This document shows positions 57,696 through 64,000 of a DNA stretch of 64,000 bases, piece after piece (the stretch's first letter is position 1; each line of letters begins with the position of its first letter). The stretch covers positions 1 to 64,000 of the forward strand of contig DATLOZ010000025.1 of the NCBI GenBank assembly GCA_035535995.1, in the 5' to 3' direction. The stretch is from JANYCO01 sp035535995. GTDB lineage: Bacteria > Bacteroidota > Bacteroidia > Cytophagales > Cytophagaceae. The translations under genes were made by a program, and so were the position numbers. The notes beneath the pieces are model-generated. The model searched no databases and was not told the DNA's origin. It saw nothing but the letters and a program-made list of their open reading frames with translations.

Positions 57696-57961
57696 TCTTT
57701 TTACTTATTTATGAATGTTTAAAGCATGTTTCCAACATGTTTAAATCTTCTATTTTTGTAAGCTTTTATGTTAATTCTTAGTCGATATCCTGTTAAAAAA
57801 ATGTGCGTAATGTAAGTACTAAACCCAAGTCAGAATCCGATAGCGTTCGAATACTTCCTCCTTATTGTTTATTCCCCTGACTAGACCAACAGCCATATGG
57901 TATATTGTCCTTATGATGCTATGGTTATTTTTTACCTATAAAGGTTTTCGTTTAAATAACA

Positions 57962-57977
57962 TGTTCCACGTGGAACA
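57962..57977. promoter_or_regulatory. parS-type site 1
   Basis: TGTTCCACGTGGAACA is a perfect palindrome fitting the parS consensus TGTTNCACGTGNAACA at every fixed position. Confidence 0.8.
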
Positions 57978-58387
57978 CACTTGATTCACAGGAAATAAAC
58001 AAGATATAAACAGTTAAAAAGATAATAAGGCTTCATTCACAAATTTATCCGCTATTAACAATGAAATGAACAGGATAAGAACAATCTTATAAACAAAACA
58101 GCTTCTTTAGGAATTATGAAGATCTTATTAACCTGTTTTTCACTCATTATAAACAGTTGCTTTTATTTATTCTTTCTTGTACTCACTATTGTATTAACAA
58201 TTCACAAAAGAGTGTTAGTAAATGCTAACTAACAACTGTATCCACTATTCACAAGAAAACCACAAAAAATCCACATGTTGTCAACTGAAACTGATAATTA
58301 TGAAAGCTTCATTCACAAAATATAAACCTTATTTATTCTGCTCACGGTTTATACACATAATTAATAACAGAATAAATTTTTCTTCCT

Positions 58388-58395
58388 TATCTTTG
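58388..58395 (+). promoter_or_regulatory. -7 box TATCTTTG of mnmG
   Basis: It matches TAnnTTTG. The predicted start near 58401 would put the 38-bp parS palindrome at the start of the transcript. Confidence 0.5.
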
Positions 58396-58402
58396 TAAGT
58401 AT

Positions 58403-58440
58403 CAAAACAAACATGTTCCACGTGGAACATGTTTGTTTTG
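58403..58440. promoter_or_regulatory. parS-type site 2 within a perfect 38-bp palindrome
   Basis: The central 16-mer at 58414-58429 is TGTTCCACGTGGAACA. Symmetry continues 11 bp to each side (CAAAACAAACA left arm) without a mismatch. As RNA it would form a long hairpin ending in GTTTTG. Confidence 0.85.
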
Positions 58441-58461
58441 TAAATCAAAGATTTAAAGAAG

Positions 58462-58477
58462 TGTTTCACGTGGAACA
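58462..58477. promoter_or_regulatory. parS-type site 3
   Basis: TGTTTCACGTGGAACA fits the consensus at all fixed positions, with one asymmetric base. It ends 18 bp before the mnmG start codon, so bound ParB could affect mnmG expression. Confidence 0.8.
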
Positions 58478-58495
58478 CCAAATCTCAAAAAAGCG

Positions 58496-60358
58496 ATGTT
58501 TAAAGAATACGATGTAATAGTAGTAGGGGCCGGACATGCGGGTTGTGAGGCAGCACATGCGGCAGCCACTATGGGATCAAAAGTTTTGATGATCACTATG
58601 GATATGAGCAGGATTGGACAAATGTCCTGCAATCCGGCAATGGGAGGAGTGGCGAAAGGGCAAATCGTACGTGAAGTAGATGCTTTGGGTGGTATGTCTG
58701 GAATTGTGACAGACAAAACAATGATCCAATTCAGAATGCTTAATTTATCCAAAGGTCCGGCGATGTGGAGTCCTAGAGCTCAAAACGATCGTTGGAAATT
58801 TGCTGAAGAATGGAGACTAACCCTGGAAAGAAATCCAAACGTAGACATGTGGCAGGAAATGGTCAGCGGATTGATCATTAAGAACGGGAAAGTACGTGGA
58901 ATAAGGACAGGGATGGGAATTGAAATAGCTTGTAAGGCTGTAGTACTTACAAACGGTACTTTTCTAAATGGAGTTATTCATATTGGTGAAAAACAGTTTT
59001 CCGGGGGAAGATCTGCTGAAAAAGCGGCTACTGGTATCACCGAGCAACTCATACAACTCGGATTTGAATCTGGCAGAATGAAGACTGGTACTCCTCCAAG
59101 GGTAGACGGCAGAAGTCTTGATTACTCCAAAATGGAAGAACAAAAAGGAGATGAAAAATGCGGAAAATTTTCCTATACAGATACCAAAATTCCTCCGATA
59201 CAAAAAAGCTGCTGGGTAACTTATACTAATCAGAACGTGCACGAAGAGCTCAAAAAGGGGTTCGACAAATCTCCTATGTATACTGGAAGAATCCAAGGAA
59301 GAGGACCCAGGTACTGTCCATCTGTAGAAGATAAGATCAATCGCTTTGCCGATAAGGAAAGACACCAAATCTTTGTAGAACCTGAAGGTTGGGATACCAT
59401 CGAGATCTATGTAAACGGCTTTTCTACTTCCCTTCCGGAAGATGTACAGTTAAAAGCTATGAAATTGATCCCTGGATTTGAAAATGTAAAAATGTTCCGT
59501 CCAGGCTATGCTATTGAATACGATTTCTTCCCTCCTACGCAATTAGACCTAACGTTAGAAACAAAACTGGTCAAAAATCTATTCTTCGCCGGACAAATCA
59601 ATGGGACTACAGGCTATGAAGAAGCCGCCTGTCAAGGGTTGATGGCCGGAATAAATGCTCATAACAAAGTATGGGAAAAAGATCCATTCATTCTAAAAAG
59701 ATCTGAAGCCTATATTGGAGTACTAATCGATGATTTAGTAAACAAAGGTACAGACGAACCTTATCGCATGTTTACTTCCCGGGCAGAATTTCGCTTGCTA
59801 TTAAGACAAGACAATGCCGATATCCGATTAACTTCAAAAGGGAATCAACTTGGCTTAGCTTCTCAGCAAAGGCTGAATAATATGAATAAAAAGCTGAGCA
59901 GGTCTAAAGAACTACAGGATCAATTAAAGAAGATAAAACTAAACCCTGATGAAATAAATGGTTTTCTGGAGAGCAAAGAGTCTGCAGCTATAAGAGAAAA
60001 AGCTTCTCTTTTTTCTTTAATTAAACGTCCTGGGATAGAGCTTACCGATTTGATGCAAGCAAATGCCAATGTCCTAGAAGCTATTCATTCTTATAGCGAA
60101 GAAGAAATAGAACAAGCTTCTATTGAAACTAAATACTTTGAGTATATAGAAAAAGAGGAACAAATGGCTCAGAAGTTGCAATCATTAGAAGACTATAAGC
60201 TGTACGATAACCTCGACTATGATACAGTATCTGCCCTATCGAGCGAAGGAAGGGAAAAGTTGAAGAAAATAAAACCTTTTACCTTAGGTCAGGCTTCCCG
60301 CATCAGCGGAGTAAGTGCTTCCGATATATCCGTGCTAATGGTCTATCTTGGTAGATAA
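58496..60358 (+). CDS. mnmG: tRNA uridine-5-carboxymethylaminomethyl synthesis enzyme MnmG
   Basis: This 620-residue FAD enzyme works with MnmE to modify the wobble uridine of certain tRNAs. The FAD motif is VVGAGHAGCEAA. NPAMGGVAKGQIVREVDALGG and GRSAEKAATGI follow, and the C-terminal helical domain ends in ASRISGVSASDISVLMVYL. The usual length is about 620-630. mnmE is not in view. A methyltransferase and an Ig-like lipoprotein gene follow on the same strand. Confidence 0.97.
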   Translation: MFKEYDVIVVGAGHAGCEAAHAAATMGSKVLMITMDMSRIGQMSCNPAMGGVAKGQIVREVDALGGMSGIVTDKTMIQFRMLNLSKGPAMWSPRAQNDRWKFAEEWRLTLERNPNVDMWQEMVSGLIIKNGKVRGIRTGMGIEIACKAVVLTNGTFLNGVIHIGEKQFSGGRSAEKAATGITEQLIQLGFESGRMKTGTPPRVDGRSLDYSKMEEQKGDEKCGKFSYTDTKIPPIQKSCWVTYTNQNVHEELKKGFDKSPMYTGRIQGRGPRYCPSVEDKINRFADKERHQIFVEPEGWDTIEIYVNGFSTSLPEDVQLKAMKLIPGFENVKMFRPGYAIEYDFFPPTQLDLTLETKLVKNLFFAGQINGTTGYEEAACQGLMAGINAHNKVWEKDPFILKRSEAYIGVLIDDLVNKGTDEPYRMFTSRAEFRLLLRQDNADIRLTSKGNQLGLASQQRLNNMNKKLSRSKELQDQLKKIKLNPDEINGFLESKESAAIREKASLFSLIKRPGIELTDLMQANANVLEAIHSYSEEEIEQASIETKYFEYIEKEEQMAQKLQSLEDYKLYDNLDYDTVSALSSEGREKLKKIKPFTLGQASRISGVSASDISVLMVYLGR

Positions 60359-60406
60359 CCTATTCACCCTTGTTTGTTCATTTGTTGAATTTTTAATACG
60401 AATACT

Positions 60407-61297
60407 GTGCTAATAGAAGTAAAAACCTGTCCTGTATGCTCAGAACAGGATTATGAGAATTTTCTTACCTTAAAAGATCATAGCATTTCTGGTGAGACTT
60501 TCCACATTTCAAAGTGTAAAACCTGTGGATTTAGGTTCACAAATCCAATTCCATCGGAAGATACTATTGGCAAGTATTACCAATCGGAAGATTATATTTC
60601 ACACAGCGATACTAATAAAGGGGTCATCAACAAACTTTACCACCTGGTACGAAAACAATCCCTCAAATCAAAACTTGCTTTAATTAACCAGTCGGGCTCT
60701 GAAAAAGGTACCATCCTTGATATTGGCTGTGGAACCGGTTATTTCTTACAAGCCTGCAAAGAAAATAACTGGAAGATCGAGGGTATGGAACCTGATCCGG
60801 GCGCCAGAGCATTGGCCGAAAAAAATACAGGCCAGACTATTTACTCAAACCTATTCGATCTACCAGGTGAAAAAAAATACGACGTAATCACGCTTTGGCA
60901 TGTGCTGGAGCATGTGCATAAACTAAACGAAAGTATTCAACATATTCACAAATTACTGAAAGATAATAGCCGTCTGATCATTGCTGTTCCTAATTGTAAT
61001 TCCTATGACTCAATAATTTACAAGCAATATTGGGCAGCCTATGACGTACCAAGACATCTATATCATTTTACTCCTCCAGATATGGATAAGTTGTTGAAGA
61101 AGCATTCTTTCCAACTTCTTGGTACAAAACCTATGGTCTTTGATTCCTTTTATGTGAGTATGCTAAGCGATAAGTACAAATTTGGGAAAACCAATTACCT
61201 TCGTGCATTTTACAATGGATTCGTATCTAATATAAAAGCCAGCTCTGATAAAAATTATTCCAGTTTGATCTATCTTTTTAAAAAGAATGCGCACTAA
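60407..61297 (+). CDS. SAM methyltransferase with N-terminal zinc ribbon
   Basis: This 296-residue protein has a zinc ribbon (Cys8, Cys11, Cys37, Cys40) and a class I methyltransferase domain with TILDIGCGTGYFLQA (102-116), VITLWHVLEHVHKL and SRLIIAVPNCNS. The type is common in Bacteroidota surface-glycan or lipid modification, but the substrate is unknown. Translation starts with GTG 60407. The lipoprotein gene overlaps its end by 11 bp. Confidence 0.88.
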   Translation: MLIEVKTCPVCSEQDYENFLTLKDHSISGETFHISKCKTCGFRFTNPIPSEDTIGKYYQSEDYISHSDTNKGVINKLYHLVRKQSLKSKLALINQSGSEKGTILDIGCGTGYFLQACKENNWKIEGMEPDPGARALAEKNTGQTIYSNLFDLPGEKKYDVITLWHVLEHVHKLNESIQHIHKLLKDNSRLIIAVPNCNSYDSIIYKQYWAAYDVPRHLYHFTPPDMDKLLKKHSFQLLGTKPMVFDSFYVSMLSDKYKFGKTNYLRAFYNGFVSNIKASSDKNYSSLIYLFKKNAH

Positions 61298-62873
61298 AAT
61301 TTACTTCATAATCATTCTTATTTTTCTTTCCGCCTGTGCCAATATAAAACAGCCAATGGGTGGGGCAAAGGATGCCGCGCCGCCTAAACTTGAAAAATCA
61401 ACTCCGGAAAATAATAGCACAAACTACAAAGGCAAAGTAGTGGTGCTGGAATTCGATGAATACATAGACGCACAAAAGTTGAACGAAAATATCGTGATCT
61501 CTCCACTGGTGGAAAGTAAATATGATATCATTACTAAAAAGAAAACGGTTACAGTAAAATTTCGAGAGCCTTTTAAAGAAAATACGACGTACAATATAAA
61601 TTTTGGAGAATCCATTAAAGACTTAACTGAAGGTAATTTCATCAAAGACTTAAATATCGCCTTCAGTACTGGTCCTCTGATAGACTCCCTTTCAATACAA
61701 GGCCAAGCCTATGATTTTATAAAAGAAAAAGGAGTAAAGGATCTTTCAATCCTTGTGTACAAAGTTGGAGATACCAACACTGTTCGTAATAGTAAACCAT
61801 TGTACTTTTCTAAAACCAATACAGATGGAAACTTTAATATCAAGAATGTAAAAGAAGGCACCTATAATATATATGCTCTAAACGATCTTAATAAAAACTT
61901 TAATTATGATAACGAGAAGGAGGATATAGCCTATATAAACAACCTTGTTGTGAATAAATCTGTCACCGGCTTGAAACTTGGCATTACCAAAGCGGACAAA
62001 AAAGGCGCAAGCATTGTGAGTGATAAACAGGAACGCGATTATTACTTACTTACTTTGAGTGAAGGCGTGGAACAATACAGCTTAACTACCGACCATCCTC
62101 CTTTATTGAGCGATTACGAACAAGAAGGAAAAGTGATCCGTATTTTTAATACTTTTCATACCAAAGACAGCGTGAGTTTCTACGCACAATTCACAGACTC
62201 TAGTGGAAATATCTCAAAAGATACGATCAAACTAAAATTCGAAGAATATAAGGATAAGAACAAGAAAAACGTTTTTCTATTCGTTCTCTCACCTAAAAAC
62301 CTCGAAATAGTAAAAGGTGATGAAATAAAACTCCGTTTCAACAAACCTGTAGACAAGATCAATTATTCTCAACTGGAATTCAAAAAAGATAGTATACCTT
62401 TTACTGTATCGGAAGAACAGTTTCATCTTGATAGTACCAAAATGAATATCTCTTTTACTAACACCAATACCTTTAAAGATAGTCTGGTCTTACGTTTCGG
62501 AGAAGGAGCTTTTATGAGCTATACCGCGGATAGCAGTATGGCTACTAAGTATAAACTCAAGAACAAAAACGAAGAAAACTATGGATTGCTCTCAGGCACA
62601 ATTATTTGCAGATATCCACACTATATTTTCCAATTGTTGGATTCCAAGGGTAAAGTAGTAGATAGTAAAATCAATCCAACCAAATTCTTTTACAAAGCTC
62701 TCGAACCAGGTCAATATCAATTAAAAGTAATCGTTGATGCCAATAACAATGGCAGATGGGATCCCTTAGATCTTGATAATGATATACAGCCTGAAAAGAT
62801 CGCTTATTATAAAGACAAGATAAACCTGCGAGCTAACTGGGAGATCCAGGATATAAAATTTCAAGTTAAATAA
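61287..62873 (+). CDS. Ig-like domain lipoprotein
   Basis: This 528-residue protein has a lipoprotein signal with Cys17 (FLSACANIKQPMGG). An SbsA-type Ig-like (Big_5) domain lies about 32-130 (PPKLEKSTPENNSTNYKG, VTVKFREPFKENTTYNINFG). Later repeats include a SpaA-like strand pair near 170-210. The end LDANNNGRWDPLDLDNDIQPE type (here VIDANNNGRWDPL-like) is typical of the Bacteroidota family found after mnmG. It probably sits on the outer membrane. Its start overlaps the methyltransferase gene. Confidence 0.9.
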   Translation: MRTKIYFIIILIFLSACANIKQPMGGAKDAAPPKLEKSTPENNSTNYKGKVVVLEFDEYIDAQKLNENIVISPLVESKYDIITKKKTVTVKFREPFKENTTYNINFGESIKDLTEGNFIKDLNIAFSTGPLIDSLSIQGQAYDFIKEKGVKDLSILVYKVGDTNTVRNSKPLYFSKTNTDGNFNIKNVKEGTYNIYALNDLNKNFNYDNEKEDIAYINNLVVNKSVTGLKLGITKADKKGASIVSDKQERDYYLLTLSEGVEQYSLTTDHPPLLSDYEQEGKVIRIFNTFHTKDSVSFYAQFTDSSGNISKDTIKLKFEEYKDKNKKNVFLFVLSPKNLEIVKGDEIKLRFNKPVDKINYSQLEFKKDSIPFTVSEEQFHLDSTKMNISFTNTNTFKDSLVLRFGEGAFMSYTADSSMATKYKLKNKNEENYGLLSGTIICRYPHYIFQLLDSKGKVVDSKINPTKFFYKALEPGQYQLKVIVDANNNGRWDPLDLDNDIQPEKIAYYKDKINLRANWEIQDIKFQVK

Positions 62874-62900
62874 TTGGCTATTAATTATTTAACTTGAAAT
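62858..62900 (+). terminator. 18-bp-stem hairpin at the end of the Ig-like gene
   Basis: ATTTCAAGTTAAATAATT pairs perfectly with AATTATTTAACTTGAAAT with a 7-nt loop. The left arm includes the last codons and stop. It lacks a T-run. Confidence 0.6.
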
Positions 62901-63437
62901 ATAAACAAATATATCAAGATCTGTAAAACAGGTGTCTTTTTAACCTTTTTTCTTAATCTTCCATCATTTTTTGAAAAATATCAGTCCACAAATAATGTGG
63001 AATAGTCAATTTATGTCGTTAGTCTGGATATCTACTTCTGTGAAGAACAAAGTAACCCACAAAGGCGAAATAATAAGTTGGCATAAAAACAGGTTTATTA
63101 ATAGAAGATCAACAGTGTTAATAATCGAAAAACAAATGGGTATATCTTCACTTGTATGTTAACCTAATGATTAATCTTCTAAGGTTGAAAGAAATAGGAT
63201 ATGAATAAAATGTGGATTGAAGTGGAATGAAAAAACACTTATCCAATCGTGAAAAAAACAAGCGTGTAAAACTAAACTTCTCAACGAATCCACAGCCTTA
63301 ATAATAAGTAATAATAAATTTTTAATTTTTTTATATTATTAAATGATGTGTTAAGAAGTAAAACCAACATTCCTGCTGAAAAAAATCGTTTTCGTAACCG
63401 AATAAAATTTCATTAACTTTACCTCTTTACGGAAAAT
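62874..63437. other. 564-bp AT-rich gap
   Basis: No gene is supported; a 63-codon frame at 62971 has no recognisable content. It holds TCCACAAATAATGTGGA (62985-63001), scattered TTATCCA and ATCCACA words, and a very AT-rich run near 63300-63350. A TAACTTTA promoter-like word near 63413 may drive the next gene. Confidence 0.5.
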
Positions 63438-64000
63438 ATGTGGTATAAGATTTCGAGTATAATAATTAAGAACCGCCTGGTTTTTTTAATCATCACTTTG
63501 TTGATATCTGGCTTTATGGCCTGGCAATGCAAAAATCTGGAAATATCGTACGACTATGTACAGATCGTTCCGGCTGATGATCCTGAATATGTTTACTTCA
63601 AAAATTTCAAAAAAACGTTCGGAGAAGACGCGAGTATTTTTGCTATCGGTATGCAAGATGAATCTGTCTATACTTACGAAAAATTTTCAAAGCTTCAGGC
63701 ACTCTGCAGAGAATTCAAAAATACAGAAGGAGTAAAGGATGTGATCTCCCTTCCTACGTTGAAAAATCTTGTAAAAGATACTGCCAACAGGAAGTTTGAT
63801 CAGCAAAGTATCTTCCCTGAAAAAATTCGAGATCAGAAACAGCTTGATAGTTTGCTTGGACAAGCGCGTAATGTGAAAATTTACGACAAGCTTCTGGTGA
63901 ATGAAAACACAGATGCTTTGTTGATCGCCGTATCGTTGGAAGCGGATTATTTAAATTCCAGTCGCCGTGCTACGGTGATGAAAAAAATTCTCGCCGATTC
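63438..64000 (+). CDS. RND/MMPL-type transporter, 5' part
   Basis: The first 187 codons are in the window and no stop is met, so the gene runs off the end. MWYKISSIIIKNRLVFLIITLLISGFMAWQ gives a first membrane helix (about 13-30). A periplasmic stretch follows with YDYVQIVPADDPEYVYFKNFKKTFGED in part, IFAIGMQDE, and TEGVKDVISLPTLKNLVKD. This matches the start of MMPL/hydrophobe-amphiphile-type RND transporters. Substrate unknown. ATG 63438 is the only fitting start. Confidence 0.85.
   Translation, partial: MWYKISSIIIKNRLVFLIITLLISGFMAWQCKNLEISYDYVQIVPADDPEYVYFKNFKKTFGEDASIFAIGMQDESVYTYEKFSKLQALCREFKNTEGVKDVISLPTLKNLVKDTANRKFDQQSIFPEKIRDQKQLDSLLGQARNVKIYDKLLVNENTDALLIAVSLEADYLNSSRRATVMKKILAD

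Larger units (their letters stand above)
57696..58495. other. candidate replication-origin/partition region
   Basis: This 800-bp AT-rich gap has no gene. It holds three parS-type sites (57962, 58414, 58462), a perfect DnaA box TTATACACA (58349-58357), and several single-mismatch boxes of the TCATTCACA, CTATTCACA or TGATTCACA kind (near 57981, 58033, 58242 and 58309). Repeated ATAAACAGTT words (58007, 58150) add to this. The mnmG gene on the right is a frequent oriC neighbour in other bacteria. A GC-skew change has not been calculated. Confidence 0.65.

Noticed and set aside
57721..57742. CATGTTTCCAACATG palindrome considered as a parS site
   Set aside because: It lacks the CACGTG centre required by the consensus.
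57696..58495. Gap before mnmG considered as a region holding a tRNA or small gene
   Set aside because: No cloverleaf arms or CCA end and no open frame with a domain are visible; the content is AT-rich with origin-type words.
62971..63162. 63-codon open frame on the + strand
   Set aside because: No ribosome-binding site or domain is visible, the composition follows the AT-rich gap, and it overlaps the palindromic words noted there.

Overview
The window is a 64-kb piece of chromosome from a member of the Bacteroidota, probably a free-living Cytophagales or Chitinophagales-like organism (the order is a guess). The evidence is a type IX secretion C-terminal sorting domain on a sugar dehydrogenase, several OmpA/PD40 envelope proteins, Bacteroidota-style promoters (TAnnTTTG at -7), the N-terminus of the 2-oxoglutarate dehydrogenase E1, and the Ig-like lipoprotein after mnmG. 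Gene density is ordinary, strands are mixed and operons are short. I see no rRNA, tRNA, CRISPR array, prophage or complete insertion sequence.

Layout. 0-3.6 kb: MFS exporter, bestrophin-like membrane protein, two small unknowns. 4-11.2 kb: a signalling block on the + strand (CHASE3-GAF hybrid kinase with three receivers, single receiver, CheR, CheB, receiver-PAS-PAS kinase) with no chemoreceptor. 11.4-38.9 kb: mostly single-gene units: hydrolases, PQQ sugar dehydrogenase with type IX signal, AraC+VOC, an arginyltransferase-like protein with a decayed tandem copy of its 3' end, a KaiB-like protein coupled to a PAS kinase, an oddly ordered parvulin, HD phosphohydrolase, Crp/Fnr+AhpD-like, RluA, an ECF sigma/small protein/ClpP operon, alcohol dehydrogenase, ArsR+SRPBCC. 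39-46 kb: 2-oxoglutarate dehydrogenase operon sucA-sucB-(exported unknown)-lpd; the E2 has two lipoyl domains. 46-56 kb: TerC, a large OmpA/PD40 protein, purE, dTDP-rhamnose genes rfbB/rfbA/rfbC, tatC, rpiB, a polytopic membrane protein. 56.3-64 kb: rbfA, glycosyltransferase, an 800-bp AT-rich gap, mnmG, methyltransferase, Ig-like lipoprotein, and the start of an RND/MMPL transporter cut by the window end.

The strongest non-coding signal is in 56.2-58.5 kb: four CACGTG-centred 16-mers matching the ParB site parS (two perfect palindromes, one 15/16-type, one 14/16), one inside a perfect 38-bp palindrome, together with a perfect DnaA box and several one-mismatch boxes, just upstream of mnmG (gidA). 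This looks like the chromosome partition/origin region.

A second theme is dispersed structured repeats: at least eight intergenic hairpins built from AGTTATGA words, a MITE-like ~170-200-bp element present twice in opposite orientation plus a core fragment, a 209-bp inverted-repeat element and a nested 153-bp cruciform. The most interesting protein-level leads are the ECF-sigma/ClpP operon, the KaiB-like/kinase pair, the possibly circularly permuted parvulin, the receptor-less CheR/CheB cluster and the exported protein inside the 2-oxoglutarate dehydrogenase operon.
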